NCBI GenBank assembly: GCA_016185015.1
Contig: JACPOI010000020.1
Coordinates: 124,001 to 188,000, forward strand
DNA: 64,000 nt
Reading direction: 5' to 3'
Source: Burkholderiales bacterium
GTDB lineage: Bacteria; Pseudomonadota; Gammaproteobacteria; Burkholderiales; Burkholderiaceae_C
In this document: in pieces, positions 24,586-37,513 of the stretch
How positions within the stretch are numbered: the first letter of the stretch is position 1
Layout of the letters: every line of letters begins with the position of its first letter
Made by a program: the position numbers and the translations under genes
The notes under the pieces: generated by a model
Told to the model about the DNA's origin: nothing
Database searches by the model: none
The model's input: only the letters and a program-made list of their open reading frames with translations

Positions 24586-25224
24586 TCACGTTCCGCCGAC
24601 GAAAGGATTGCTCTGGCGTTCGCGGCCGAAGGTGCTCTCGGGACCGTGGCCGGGGATGAAGACGGTGTCGTTGCCCATGGGCCACAGTCGCTCGGTGATG
24701 CTGCGGATCAGGTCGGCGTGGTTGCCCTGGGGGAAGTCGGTGCGGCCGATCGAACCGGCAAACAGCACGTCACCAACGAAAGCGCGCTGGGCTTCGGGGG
24801 AGTGGAAGACCACGTGTCCCGGCGTGTGGCCCGGGCAGTGCCGCACATTGAGGGTGCAGTGGCCGATGCTGACGGTGTCGCCGTCCTGTAGCCAGCGGGT
24901 CGGGATGAAGGCTTCTGCCGGCGGCAGACCGAAGCGGCGGCTCTGTTCGGCCAGGCCGTCGATCCAGAACTGGTCGCCCGGGTGCGGACCGATGATGGGC
25001 AGACCCAGCTGGCGTGACAACTCGGCCGTGCCACCAGCGTGGTCGAGATGGGCGTGGGTCAGCCAGATGGCCTTGAGCGTGACGCCCAGCCGTGCCACGG
25101 CGGCCGTGATACGGGGCAGGTCGCCGCCCGGGTCGATGACGGCGGCTTCCAGGGTTTCGTCACACCAGACGATGGAGCAGTTCTGTTCGAAGGCGGTGAC
25201 GGGAACGGTCTGGTACTTGAGCAT
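24586..25224 (-). CDS. MBL-fold metallo-hydrolase (YcbL/glyoxalase II-like)
   Basis: 212 aa from MLKYQTVPVTAFEQNCSI, ATG 25222-25224. The metal-binding motif THAHLDHAGG, the histidine in CPGHTPGH, the Asp in FVGDVLFAGSIGRTD and the last His in FIPGHGPES form the complete dinuclear site. The size and order match the type II glyoxalase-like YcbL proteins that hydrolyse thioesters such as S-lactoylglutathione. The substrate is not certain. Confidence 0.93.
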   Translation of the reverse strand: MLKYQTVPVTAFEQNCSIVWCDETLEAAVIDPGGDLPRITAAVARLGVTLKAIWLTHAHLDHAGGTAELSRQLGLPIIGPHPGDQFWIDGLAEQSRRFGLPPAEAFIPTRWLQDGDTVSIGHCTLNVRHCPGHTPGHVVFHSPEAQRAFVGDVLFAGSIGRTDFPQGNHADLIRSITERLWPMGNDTVFIPGHGPESTFGRERQSNPFVGGT

Positions 25225-25371
25225 GTTGATGGATCGAAAACGGGGCTGGTATGCTTTGACCAGCATTTTGCATGGATCGCGGAGGCTTGACGGCCGCCTT
25301 CGGAGAGCATTGTTCTGCGGACCGGCGTTTGCCAGCAGCCGGCAACTGACAACAAAAATCAGGGAGACGGG

Positions 25372-27957
25372 ATGTCACCGGCAAGCATGCACAACAAGAA
25401 TACGACTCAGGTAGACAGACACAGCGCAAGACCGGTCCTGGCGGGCGTCGGCATCATGGCCCTGCTCTGCACGCTCTTGTGGACCGGTGCGCTGGCCGTC
25501 GACATCCCGGCCAGCCAGTTCCTGGTCCTGCACACCACGCTGGAGGTGGCCTCCATCATCGTCTCCATGCTCGGCTTCGGCATAGCCTGGCATGCCTATT
25601 CGAGCGAGCGCCCGGGCAATATCGTGATCCTGGGTGTGGTGCTGTTCGCCACCGCCTTGCTCGACTTCGGGCACACCCTGTCCTACGCCGGGATGCCGGA
25701 TCTGGTAACACCGTCCAGCCCGGGCAAGGCCATCGCCTTCTGGCTGCCCGCGCGCTTGCTGGTGGCCGTCGGCCTGCTGGCCATCGCCTTGCGATCCTGG
25801 CGCCCGCTGGGCACACCGCACATCCGTCACGGGCTGATGACCGCCGTGCTGGGCTATGTGGCGCTGATCTACTGGCTGATCCTGGTCCGGCCGGATCTGC
25901 TGCCGGCCTTGTTCGTCCCCGGGCAGGGCCTGACGCCCTTCAAGGTCCGTCTTGAGTACGTGCTGGTCGTGGTCTACGGCAGCGCCGCCCTGCTGTTCTA
26001 TTACCGCCAGCGTTATCGAGCCGGCACGCCGTCGTCGCATGCCAGCGATCTTGACCTGTTTGCCGCCGCAGCCATTGCCGGACTCTCCGAGCTGTTTTTC
26101 ACGCGTTATGAGCGTGTCACGGACCTGGTCAATGCAACCGGCCACGTCTACAAGATCGTCAGCTACTACTTCATCTACCGCGCAGTGTTCGTCAGCAGCG
26201 TGCGCCAGCCCTTCGAGGCGCTGCATGCGGCGCTGGGCAAGGAGAAGACGCGCGCCGCCGAGCAGCACTCCTTCGTGCGCACGCTGGATCTGCTGGAAGA
26301 GGCGGTGATCGAGCTGGACACCCGTGGGCGCATCGTCAGTGCGAACAGCGGCTGGTGGCTGCTGATCGGCGCCACCCCGACGTCGGATGTCAGCCTGATG
26401 GAGCACCTCAATGAAGAGGACCGCAGTGCCTTCGAGCTGCACTTCCTCAGCCTGGCGACCGGCAAGAAGGACGAGTTCCGCGGGCGCTACCGCTTCCAGT
26501 CGCCGGCGCGGTCCGAGCAGTGGCTGGAGTGCCGTTTTGTGGTCGAGCGTGCCGAGACGGGCGAGATCTGCGGCGTGCGCGGTGTATTGCGCGACATCAC
26601 CAAGAGCTATCTGCAGGAGCGCCACATCAGCTACATGGCGCTGCACGACGCGCTGACCGGGCTGCCCAACCGCGTGCTGCTGGAAGACCGCATCAAGCAG
26701 GCCATCCAGCAGGCCGCGCGCACGGGCAACCATGTGGCGGTGTGTTTCATCGACCTCGACCATTTCAAGAACATCAATGACGCCTATGGTCACAAGGCAG
26801 GGGACGCCCTGCTGCTGACGCTGGCGCAACTGCTCAAGGGCTGCCTGCGCGAGGGGGACACCCTGGCGCGCTGGGGCGGCGACGAGTTTGTGGTGCTGCT
26901 GCCCGATCTGCACAGCGCCGATGCCGTGCGGCAGGTCGCACAGAAGATGGTGGAGTCCATGCGCCAGACGATCGTGCTGGACGGCTTGAGCATCAATGCC
27001 ACCTTCAGCATGGGCATCGCGGTCTATCCCGATGACGAGGGCGAGGGCGACATCGACAGCCTGCTGGCCCGGGCCGACCGCGCGATGTTCTATGCCAAAT
27101 CGCAGGGGCGCAACAACTTCCAGCTGTTTGCCGACATGTCATCCAAGGGCCTGGGCAAGAAGGAGCTCTACATCCAGACCCGTCTGGCCCAGGCCATCCG
27201 CGAGCGACGCATTGCCGTCTGGTTCCAGCCGCTGGTGGCGGCCGAGCCCCTGCCCGATGGCCGGGCGCGCCTGGTCGGGGTGGAGGCGCTGGCCCGCTGG
27301 CACGATCCCGACCTGGGCTGGATCTCGCCTGGCAGCTTCATCCCGATGGCGGAAAACCTGGGCCTGATCGGCGAGCTCGGTCTGCTGGTCCGGCGCCGGG
27401 CTTTCGAGCAGTTCCGTGCCTGGCGTCAGACCCATCCGGGGCTGACGCTGTCGGTCAACATCTCCAAGCGTCAGCTTTTCGCGACGGACTTCATGTCCAT
27501 GCTGTTGGCCGATGTCGAGGAGTATGGCCTGGACCCGCATGCACTGGTGCTGGAAATCACCGAGTCCGTGGCCCTGATGGACGTGGAGTTCGCCGAAGAG
27601 CGCCTGCGCCTGCTGGCCGGGGCTGGCTTCACTTTGTCCATTGACGATTTCGGTACGGGGTATGCGTCGCTGTCGCAGCTGCACGAGCTGCCGATCAGCG
27701 AGCTGAAGATCGACATCTCCTTCGTGCGCCGGATGCACAGCGAGGAAGGCCGGCGCATGACGCAGGGCATCGTCAGCATGGCCCAGGCCTTGCGCCTGCG
27801 CACCGTGGCTGAAGGCGTGGAGGACGAGGCCACGGCACATGTCCTGCGCGAACTGGGGGTCGACCTTCTGCAGGGCTACCACTTCAGCCGCCCTTGTCCG
27901 GCCAGCGAACTCGAAGCGTTGCCCCTGCTCGCGGCGGGTGCGCACCGCAGCGGCTGA
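25372..27957 (+). CDS. membrane-bound cyclic-di-GMP enzyme, MASE3-PAS-GGDEF-EAL
   Basis: 861 aa. About 270 N-terminal residues form a multi-helix MASE3-type sensory membrane domain (LDFGHTLSYAGMPDL, TGHVYKIVSYYFIYRAVFVS), followed by a PAS segment (TLDLLEEAVIELDTRGRIVS), a GGDEF domain and an EAL domain. The cyclase site GGDEF is at 502-506, with an RxxD inhibitory site (REGD) five residues before it. The EAL motif VEAL is at 637-640, with NISKRQL, LEITESV, IDDFGTGYASL and EGVEDE all present. Both active sites look intact, so it could make or break c-di-GMP. Confidence 0.94.
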   Translation: MSPASMHNKNTTQVDRHSARPVLAGVGIMALLCTLLWTGALAVDIPASQFLVLHTTLEVASIIVSMLGFGIAWHAYSSERPGNIVILGVVLFATALLDFGHTLSYAGMPDLVTPSSPGKAIAFWLPARLLVAVGLLAIALRSWRPLGTPHIRHGLMTAVLGYVALIYWLILVRPDLLPALFVPGQGLTPFKVRLEYVLVVVYGSAALLFYYRQRYRAGTPSSHASDLDLFAAAAIAGLSELFFTRYERVTDLVNATGHVYKIVSYYFIYRAVFVSSVRQPFEALHAALGKEKTRAAEQHSFVRTLDLLEEAVIELDTRGRIVSANSGWWLLIGATPTSDVSLMEHLNEEDRSAFELHFLSLATGKKDEFRGRYRFQSPARSEQWLECRFVVERAETGEICGVRGVLRDITKSYLQERHISYMALHDALTGLPNRVLLEDRIKQAIQQAARTGNHVAVCFIDLDHFKNINDAYGHKAGDALLLTLAQLLKGCLREGDTLARWGGDEFVVLLPDLHSADAVRQVAQKMVESMRQTIVLDGLSINATFSMGIAVYPDDEGEGDIDSLLARADRAMFYAKSQGRNNFQLFADMSSKGLGKKELYIQTRLAQAIRERRIAVWFQPLVAAEPLPDGRARLVGVEALARWHDPDLGWISPGSFIPMAENLGLIGELGLLVRRRAFEQFRAWRQTHPGLTLSVNISKRQLFATDFMSMLLADVEEYGLDPHALVLEITESVALMDVEFAEERLRLLAGAGFTLSIDDFGTGYASLSQLHELPISELKIDISFVRRMHSEEGRRMTQGIVSMAQALRLRTVAEGVEDEATAHVLRELGVDLLQGYHFSRPCPASELEALPLLAAGAHRSG

Positions 27958-27998
27958 GGGCTCGTGCGCACCGCGCATTTCTCGGCACAATCCAGTCC

Positions 27999-29333
27999 AT
28001 GAACCCGTCCCTGCCCCCCGATACCTCCCGCCTGCTGCCCGATGACGACGCGCAGCGCGCCATGTTGCACAACGAGGTGCATGCTCGCCCCTCGGCACGT
28101 ATCCGCCTGCCGGCCCTGGTGGTCTATGTGGCCGTGCTCAACGAAGGCATCAGCCGCGAGCAGGAGTGCGAGCACCTGCGACGCCTGCCGGGCCAGCAGG
28201 ATCTGACGCCCGAGCGCCTGCAGGGCAATTTCCTGCGCCTGCGCTTCGAGGGCTACACCGTCAAGTGGGAACGGCACACCGAATTCACGCGCTATTCCAT
28301 CGTGCAGCCGCTGCCCGCACACGCCTACCTGGGTGCCAGTGACCCCGAGCTGTTGTCAGCCCTGGTGGTGTCCCCCGGGTGGTTGCGCGAGATACCGGGC
28401 CGCACCATTGCCGCCATCAAGCTGGCCATGGTGCATGGCGACCTGCGCTCGCCCGAAACCACCATGGCGCAGGCGCGCAGCTGGTTTGGCGACCATGCCG
28501 TGGTGGCCTCGGTCATGGGCAACAACGGACACTCCTGGGCAGTGACCGACTTCCAGTTGCGCGACAGCGGCTTCGAGCGCCTGCTCGTGATCGCGCCGCC
28601 CACCACGTCCGAGACGCGCGCCGGCCGTATTTCACAGCGCCTGCTGGAACTGGAAACCTACCGCCTCATGGCCTTGCGCGGACTGCCGGTGGCCAAGGGG
28701 CTGGGCCCCATGCTGAGCGATGCCGAGCGGCAGCTGGCCGACATCACGGCGCAGCTGGAGAACAAGTCGGCTTCCGAGCAGGCCTTGCTGGACACGCTGG
28801 TCTCGCTGGCCGGTCGGGTCGAGCGCGCCACCGCCGAGCACGACTACCGCTTCTCGGCCACACGGGCCTATGACACCCTCGTCGGCCAGCGCCTGGCCGA
28901 GCTGCGCGAGCAGCCCGTGTCCGGCACCCAGACCCTGGGCGAATTCCTGCAGCGCCGCCTGTCACCGGCCATGGCCACCGTCGTGGCCACGGCGCAGCGT
29001 TTGGCGTCGCTCTCCGAGCGTGTGTCGCGCGCCAGCGCCTTGCTGCGCACGCGTGTGGACATTGCCACCGAAGTGCAGAACCAGCAACTGCTGGCCAAGC
29101 TGACCCGCGGGCAGGAACTGCAGCTGCGCCTGCAGTCCACCGTGGAAGGCCTGTCCATCGCGGCCATCTCCTACTACGTCGTCAGCCTGCTGCTCTACGG
29201 CGTCAAGGCCGTCAAGGCGATGGGCGTGCCGCTCAATACGGAGATCGCCGTCGGCGCGCTGATCCCGCTGGTGCTCTGGGGCGTGTGGCGCACCACCCGG
29301 CGCATCCACGCCCGGTTGCACGCCGGGCACTGA
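27999..29333 (+). CDS. DUF3422-family membrane protein
   Basis: 444 aa from MNPSLPPDTSRLLPDDDAQR, ATG 27999. HNEVHARPSARI at the N-terminus is the family's hallmark. A long soluble region with coiled-coil character follows, and two hydrophobic helices lie near the C-terminus (ISYYVVSLLLYGVKAV and IAVGALIPLVLWGVW), so it is probably an inner-membrane protein facing the cytoplasm. The family is widespread in proteobacteria but has no established function. There is no clear SD; an ACAAT at 27987 suggests a very short leader. Confidence 0.88.
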   Translation: MNPSLPPDTSRLLPDDDAQRAMLHNEVHARPSARIRLPALVVYVAVLNEGISREQECEHLRRLPGQQDLTPERLQGNFLRLRFEGYTVKWERHTEFTRYSIVQPLPAHAYLGASDPELLSALVVSPGWLREIPGRTIAAIKLAMVHGDLRSPETTMAQARSWFGDHAVVASVMGNNGHSWAVTDFQLRDSGFERLLVIAPPTTSETRAGRISQRLLELETYRLMALRGLPVAKGLGPMLSDAERQLADITAQLENKSASEQALLDTLVSLAGRVERATAEHDYRFSATRAYDTLVGQRLAELREQPVSGTQTLGEFLQRRLSPAMATVVATAQRLASLSERVSRASALLRTRVDIATEVQNQQLLAKLTRGQELQLRLQSTVEGLSIAAISYYVVSLLLYGVKAVKAMGVPLNTEIAVGALIPLVLWGVWRTTRRIHARLHAGH

Positions 29334-29340
29334 GCGACGG

Positions 29341-30132
29341 TCAGAGCAGTCCTTCGTAGGCGATTGTCAGGGGGGCGTGGTCGGAGAACTTCTCGCCCTT
29401 GTAGATGGACTCGCTGCGCGCTCGCGCGGCCAGCGCCGGTGTGGCCAGGTGGTAGTCGATGCGCCAGCCCACGTTCTTGGCGTAGGCCTGGCCGCGGTTG
29501 CTCCACCAGGTGTAGGCGGCGTCGGTGGCCTCGGGCTGCAGCTGGCGGTAGACGTCGACCAGGCCGCCTTCGCTCAGCAGTCGCGTCATCCAGGCGCGTT
29601 CCTCGGGCAGGAAGCCTGAGTTCTTCAGGTTGCCCTTCCAGTTCTTCAGGTCCATCTCCTTGTGCGCGATATTGACGTCGCCGGTGACGATGAACTCACG
29701 TTCCTGCCGCAGCTGCTGCAGGTGCGGGTAGATCTGGTCGAGGAAGCGGGACTTGGCCTGCTGCCGTTCTTCACCGGACGAGCCGCTCGGGAAATAGCAA
29801 CTGATCAGTGAAAGCTTGCGCTGCGGTGTATCAAAGCGCAGCTCCACGTAACGCCCCTCGGCGTCGAATTCGGGCGAGCCGTAGCCGATGCGTACGTCGC
29901 TGGGTTCGTGCCGGGTGTAAAGGCCCACGCCCGAGTAGCCCTTCTTCTCGGCGAAATGGAAGTGGCCGCGCAGGCCGCAGAGTTCCTCGAAGCGTCCGGC
30001 TACGTCGCCGGCCTGCGCCTTGACTTCCTGCACGCCAATACAATCGGGGCGCGTCTGGTCCAGCCAGGCTTCCAGCCCCTTGCTGGTGGCAGAGCGGATG
30101 CCGTTGAGGTTGAGACTGACGAGTTTGAACAA
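29341..30132 (-). CDS. xthA: exodeoxyribonuclease III
   Basis: 263 aa if started at TTG 30130-30132 (MFKLVSLNLNGIRS), which fits homologs and has GGGGAA upstream; an ATG at 30144 would add four residues but has no SD. Family motifs: NLNGIRS, the metal Glu in IGVQEVKAQ, YSGVGLYTR, GDVNIAH, and the final SDHAPLTI with catalytic Asp-His. It is an AP endonuclease and 3' exonuclease of base-excision repair. It is head to head with pyrE with no spacer. Confidence 0.93.
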   Translation of the reverse strand: MFKLVSLNLNGIRSATSKGLEAWLDQTRPDCIGVQEVKAQAGDVAGRFEELCGLRGHFHFAEKKGYSGVGLYTRHEPSDVRIGYGSPEFDAEGRYVELRFDTPQRKLSLISCYFPSGSSGEERQQAKSRFLDQIYPHLQQLRQEREFIVTGDVNIAHKEMDLKNWKGNLKNSGFLPEERAWMTRLLSEGGLVDVYRQLQPEATDAAYTWWSNRGQAYAKNVGWRIDYHLATPALAARARSESIYKGEKFSDHAPLTIAYEGLL

Positions 30133-30142
30133 GGAATTCCCC

Positions 30143-30835
30143 ATGGTGGACGGTGTGGAGGGTGGTCAGGACAAGCTGGCCCAGGATTTCGTGGCCTTTG
30201 CGGTCGAATGTGGCGTGCTGCGTTTTGGCGAGTTCAAGACCAAGGCCGGTCGTCTCTCCCCGTACTTCTTCAATGCAGGCCTGTTCGACGACGGCGCCAA
30301 GCTGGGTCGGTTGGCGGAATTCTATGCCCGGCGCGTGATCGCGTCCGGCATCGAGTTCGACATGATCTTCGGTCCGGCCTACAAGGGCATTCCGCTGGGC
30401 GCGGCGCTGGCCGTGGAGCTGGCGCGGCTCGGGCGCAACGTGCCTTTTGCCTACAACCGCAAGGAGGCCAAGGACCACGGCGAGGGTGGCACCCTGGTGG
30501 GTGCGCCGCTCAAGGGCCGGGTCCTGATCGTGGACGACGTCATGTCCGCTGGCACGGCCGCGCGCGAGTCCATCGCCCTGATCGAGGCGGCCGGTGCCAC
30601 GCCCCATGGCGTGGTGATTGCGCTGGACCGGCAGGAAATGGCCACCGACAACGGCCATGACGTGCCCTACAGCGCTGTGCAATATGTACGGAATCGCCTG
30701 GGATTGCAGGTGGCTGCCATTGCGAAGCTGGCTGATTTATTGCAGTATTTGGAACAACACAGCCGCGCCGGAGGGTCCGCCGACCATCAGCGCGTGCTGG
30801 CTTACCGGCAGAAGTACGGCGTCCAGGACACTTGA
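30143..30835 (+). CDS. pyrE: orotate phosphoribosyltransferase
   Basis: 230 aa from MVDGVEGGQDKLAQDFVAFA, ATG 30143 with AAGGAA seven nt upstream. LKTKAGR-type segment FKTKAGRLSPYFFNAGLFDD, FGPAYKGIPLG and the PRPP loop VLIVDDVMSAGTA identify PyrE. It converts orotate and PRPP to OMP in pyrimidine synthesis. The start codon overlaps the alternative xthA ATG on the other strand by two bases. The DUF4124 gene follows after 4 nt. Confidence 0.96.
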   Translation: MVDGVEGGQDKLAQDFVAFAVECGVLRFGEFKTKAGRLSPYFFNAGLFDDGAKLGRLAEFYARRVIASGIEFDMIFGPAYKGIPLGAALAVELARLGRNVPFAYNRKEAKDHGEGGTLVGAPLKGRVLIVDDVMSAGTAARESIALIEAAGATPHGVVIALDRQEMATDNGHDVPYSAVQYVRNRLGLQVAAIAKLADLLQYLEQHSRAGGSADHQRVLAYRQKYGVQDT

Positions 30836-30839
30836 ACAT

Positions 30840-31490
30840 ATGAAGCGATTGGCAGGAATGGTAGGGGTGGGGGTGCTGCTGCTTGGCAGCGCCACGCAGG
30901 TCTACGCGCAGGGCAGCGCCGAGGGTGGCATCTACACCTGCATCGATGCCAAGGGGCGCAAGCTCACCTCCGATCGCCCCATCCGCGAGTGCGCCGATCG
31001 TGAGCAGAGGCTGCTCAATCCCAGCGGCACGGTGCGCGCCATCGTCGGCCCCACCCTGACCGGGCCGGAACGGGCCGCCCTGGAGGCCAGAAAACGCCGT
31101 GAAGCCGAAGAGCAGGCACGCCAGGCCGAGGAAAAGCGCCGCGAGCGCGCCCTGCTGGTGCGTTACCCCAGCCGCTCCGTGCACGACAAGGAGCGCGCCG
31201 AAGCCCTGACCTCCATCAGTCTGGTGCGGCAGGCGGCGATGAACCGCGTCAAGGAACTGGAGCGTCAGCGCAAGGAGCTCGACACTGAGCTGGAGTTCTA
31301 CGCCAAGGATCCGAGCAAGGTGCCGCCCTCGCTCCAGCGCCTGGTGGATGAGAACACGAAAAGCATGGAAGTGCAGCAGCGCTTCATCGCCGACCAGGAG
31401 GCCGAGATGGGGCGCGTCAACCGCCGTTTCGACGAGGAACTGGTGCGCCTGCAGCAGCTCTGGGCGCAGATCGCCGCGCCGTCGAACTGA
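30840..31490 (+). CDS. DUF4124-type periplasmic protein
   Basis: 216 aa from MKRLAGMVGVGVLLLGS. A signal peptide ends at about QVYAQG. A short DUF4124 module follows (GGIYTCIDAKGRKLTSDRPI), then a long charged coiled coil (EARKRREAEEQARQAEEKRR onward) that runs nearly to the end. The function is unknown. The gene begins 4 nt after pyrE, so it is probably co-transcribed, and is convergent with gatB. Confidence 0.88.
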   Translation: MKRLAGMVGVGVLLLGSATQVYAQGSAEGGIYTCIDAKGRKLTSDRPIRECADREQRLLNPSGTVRAIVGPTLTGPERAALEARKRREAEEQARQAEEKRRERALLVRYPSRSVHDKERAEALTSISLVRQAAMNRVKELERQRKELDTELEFYAKDPSKVPPSLQRLVDENTKSMEVQQRFIADQEAEMGRVNRRFDEELVRLQQLWAQIAAPSN

Positions 31491-31535
31491 ACTCCGCAGG
31501 CCAGCCGCCGCCGGCGGCCTGACCCACGAAGAGAC

Positions 31536-32981
31536 TCAAGCCAGCTTGCTGCGCAGCAGGTCATTGACCTGTTGCGGATTGGCCTTGCCCTTGCTGGCTT
31601 TCATGACCTGACCCACGAGCGCGTTGAAGGCCTTGTCCTTGCCGGCCTTGAACTGCGCCACGTTGTCGGCGTTGGCCGCGATCACCTCGTCGATGATCTT
31701 TTCCAGCGCGCCGCTGTCGCTCATCTGCTTGAGGCCCTTGGCTTCGATGAGGGCATCGATGTCCTGGCCTTCTCCGCTCCACAGGGCGTCGAAGACCTGC
31801 TTGCCGGCATTGTTGGAGATGGTGCCATCGGCGATGCGGGTGATCAGTGCAGCCAGCTGGGTCGCGCTGACCGGCGCTTGCTCGATGGCGAGTTCGCCGG
31901 TGTTCAGGCGTCGCGAAACCTCACCCATGATCCAGTTGCTCGCCAGCTTGGCTTGCTTGCAGGCCTGGGCCGTCGTTTCGAAGTAGGCCGCCATGGCCTT
32001 GCTTTGCGTGAGCGTGGTGGCGTCGTATTCGGGCAGGCCGTAATCGGCCACGAAGCGCGCCGCCATGGCGCGCGGCAATTCGGGCAGTTCGCTGCGCACG
32101 CGCTCCACCCAGTCGGCGGCAATCACCAGCGGCGGCAGGTCCGGGTCGGGGAAGTAGCGGTAATCGGCCGCGTCTTCCTTGGTGCGCATGGACCGCGTCT
32201 CGCCGGTGTCGGGGTCGAACAGCACAGTGGCCTGCTGGATCGCATGGCCGTCCTCGATCTGCTCGATCTGCCAGCGCACTTCAAAGTCGATGGCCTGCTG
32301 CATGAACTTGAAGCTGTTCAGGTTCTTGATCTCCCGCCGTGTGCCCAGGGGCTGGCCCGGCTTGCGCACCGAGACGTTGGCGTCGCAACGGAAGCTGCCT
32401 TCCTGCATATTGCCGTCGCAGATGCCGATCCAGGTCACGATCTTGTGCAGCTCCTTGGCGTAGGCCACCGCCTCTTCGCTGGAGCGGATGTCGGGTTCGG
32501 TCACGATCTCCAGCAGTGGCGTGCCGGCGCGATTCAGGTCGATGCCGCTCTGACCAATGAAGTCTTCGTGCAGCGACTTGCCGGCGTCTTCTTCCAGATG
32601 AGCGCGTACCAGGCGCACGGTCTTCTTCTCGTCGCCGAGGAAGAACGACACCTCGCCACCTTGCACCACCGGGATCTCGAACTGGCTGATCTGGTAACCC
32701 TTGGGCAGGTCGGGGTAGAAGTAGTTCTTGCGCGCAAAGATGCTGCGCGGTGCGATGGTGCTGCCGATGGTCAGGCCCAGGCGGATGGCGCGCTCGACCG
32801 CGCCGCGGTTCATCACCGGCAGGGTGCCGGGCAGGGCCAGGTCCACGGCGCAGGCCTGGGTGTTGGGCTCGGCGCCGAAGGCGGTCGGTGCGCGGCTGAA
32901 GATCTTGCTCTGGGTGGAGAGCTGGGCATGCGTCTCGAAGCCGATCACGACTTCGTAGCCCTGGACGAGTTTGGCAGTCAT
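31536..32981 (-). CDS. gatB: aspartyl/glutamyl-tRNA amidotransferase subunit B
   Basis: 481 aa. [20 protein letters not shown], the cradle-domain [51 protein letters not shown] and the C-terminal YqeY-like tail ([16 protein letters not shown]) are typical. GatB binds and phosphorylates the misacylated Glu-tRNA(Gln) or Asp-tRNA(Asn). It lies 1 nt downstream of gatA, so the order gatC-gatA-gatB is one operon. Confidence 0.97.
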   Translation of the reverse strand: MTAKLVQGYEVVIGFETHAQLSTQSKIFSRAPTAFGAEPNTQACAVDLALPGTLPVMNRGAVERAIRLGLTIGSTIAPRSIFARKNYFYPDLPKGYQISQFEIPVVQGGEVSFFLGDEKKTVRLVRAHLEEDAGKSLHEDFIGQSGIDLNRAGTPLLEIVTEPDIRSSEEAVAYAKELHKIVTWIGICDGNMQEGSFRCDANVSVRKPGQPLGTRREIKNLNSFKFMQQAIDFEVRWQIEQIEDGHAIQQATVLFDPDTGETRSMRTKEDAADYRYFPDPDLPPLVIAADWVERVRSELPELPRAMAARFVADYGLPEYDATTLTQSKAMAAYFETTAQACKQAKLASNWIMGEVSRRLNTGELAIEQAPVSATQLAALITRIADGTISNNAGKQVFDALWSGEGQDIDALIEAKGLKQMSDSGALEKIIDEVIAANADNVAQFKAGKDKAFNALVGQVMKASKGKANPQQVNDLLRSKLA

Positions 32982-32982
32982 C

Positions 32983-36031
<3,049 letters not shown>

Positions 36032-36046
36032 TCAACAAGGTCAGCG

Positions 36047-36985
36047 ATGCCACTTGGTACGCTGGACAGGGCACCTCCCCCGTTCTTCCGGCAGGGCGCT
36101 TCGGCCCTGTCCAAGCTCATGTTGTTCAGCGCCGTGGCGCTGTTCCTCATGGTGGCGGACACACGTTTTCAGCTCACCGGTCCGGTGCGCATGACCATCG
36201 CCTCGGCGCTTTACCCCGTGCAATGGGCTTTGCTGCAGCCGGTGACCTGGACGCGCGACGGCTTCCACCACGTGCAGTCGCTGCGCAGCGCCCAGGACGA
36301 CGCCACCACCCTGCGCGAGCAGCTGCGCCTGCAGGCGCCGCGGGTGCAGCAGTTCGACCAGCTGTTCCAGGAGAACGAGCGCCTGCGCCAGCTGCTGGAA
36401 CTGCGCGAGCGCATGCCCACGCCCGGCCTGGCCGCGCAGGTGCTCTACGACGCGGCCGATCCCTATGCGCACAAGGTCATCATCGACAAGGGCCTGATCC
36501 ACGGCGTGAGCGCCGGGGCCCCGGTGCTTGACGAATCCGGCGTGCTGGGGCAGGTGACCCGCGTCTATCCTTCGCTGAGCGAGGTGACGCTGGTGATCGA
36601 CGCCGACCAGGCCATCCCCGTGCTCAATATCCGCACCGGCGTGCGCGCCGTGGCCTTCGGCGACCCGAGCCTGCACGGTGGTGCGCTGGAGTTGCGCTAC
36701 ATGGGCAGCAATGCCGACGTCCAGCCCGGCGATGTCCTGACCACCAGCGGCATCGACGGCGTATTCCCGCCGGGCCTGCCCGTGGCGCGCGTCGAAAAGG
36801 TCGAGCGCCGCGTTGAACTGCCCTTTGCGCTGATCTACTGTGTGCCGCAGGCCCGGGTGGCTGGCGCTTCGCAGGTGCTGGTGCTGCCCACGCTGGCCGG
36901 CCAGCAGCCGCTGCGGCCGCAGGACAAGCCGGTGATCGCCGGCAAGCCGGTCAAGAAGGACAGCGGCAAGGGGGTGCAGAAATGA
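36047..36985 (+). CDS. mreC: rod-shape-determining protein MreC
   Basis: 312 aa from MPLGTLDRAPPPFFRQGASA. One TM helix at about 22-45, a coiled coil (AQDDATTLREQLRLQAPRVQ and on to LLELRERM), then the beta-sandwich core with VIIDKGLIHGVSAGAPVLDE and DVLTTSGIDGVFPPGLPVAR. The periplasmic domain links MreB to PBP2. A Lys-rich tail ends the protein. It overlaps mreD by 4 nt. Confidence 0.96.
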   Translation: MPLGTLDRAPPPFFRQGASALSKLMLFSAVALFLMVADTRFQLTGPVRMTIASALYPVQWALLQPVTWTRDGFHHVQSLRSAQDDATTLREQLRLQAPRVQQFDQLFQENERLRQLLELRERMPTPGLAAQVLYDAADPYAHKVIIDKGLIHGVSAGAPVLDESGVLGQVTRVYPSLSEVTLVIDADQAIPVLNIRTGVRAVAFGDPSLHGGALELRYMGSNADVQPGDVLTTSGIDGVFPPGLPVARVEKVERRVELPFALIYCVPQARVAGASQVLVLPTLAGQQPLRPQDKPVIAGKPVKKDSGKGVQK

Positions 36986-37512
36986 TCATGCGTCCCGGCC
37001 AGCAGCTCCTGTTGCCCGCCAACCCTCTTTTCATCTGGGGCAGCCTGGCAGGGGCTTTCGGCCTCAACCTGCTGCTCAACATCGCGCTCTGGGGGCGCGC
37101 CGCCTGGGCGCCGGACCTCTTGGCCCTGACCCTGGTCTTCTGGGGCGTGCACCAGCCGCAGCGCGTCGGCATCGGGGCGGCCTTCGTGTTCGGCCTGCTG
37201 ATGGACGTGCACCAGGGCAGCGTGCTGGGGCAGCATGCCCTGGCCTATTCGGTGCTGAACTTCCTGGCCATCGCCATCCATCGCCGTCTGCTGTGGTTCA
37301 CGCTGGCCTCGCAGTCGGTGCACGTGCTGCCCCTGCTGATTGCCGCCCATTCGGTGGCGCTGGCCGTGCGCCTGATGGTGGGCGGCAATTTCCCGGGCTT
37401 TTCGATGCTGCTGGCGCCGCTGATCGAGGCGCTGCTGTGGCCGCTGGCCTCCCTGCTGCTGCTGCTGCCGCAGCGGCGCGCGCCCGACCCCGACGCCAAC
37501 CGGCCGCTGTAA
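36982..37512 (+). CDS. mreD: rod-shape-determining protein MreD
   Basis: 176 aa integral membrane protein with about five or six helices: LFIWGSLAGAFGLNLLLNIA, LLALTLVFWGVHQPQRVGIG, and FVFGLLMDVHQGSVLGQHAL, which is the most conserved MreD block. It is part of the elongasome. Its start ATG overlaps the mreC stop (ATGA), and the stop TAA is followed within 2 nt by a two-hairpin element. Confidence 0.95.
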   Translation: MIMRPGQQLLLPANPLFIWGSLAGAFGLNLLLNIALWGRAAWAPDLLALTLVFWGVHQPQRVGIGAAFVFGLLMDVHQGSVLGQHALAYSVLNFLAIAIHRRLLWFTLASQSVHVLPLLIAAHSVALAVRLMVGGNFPGFSMLLAPLIEALLWPLASLLLLLPQRRAPDPDANRPL

Positions 37513-37513
37513 C

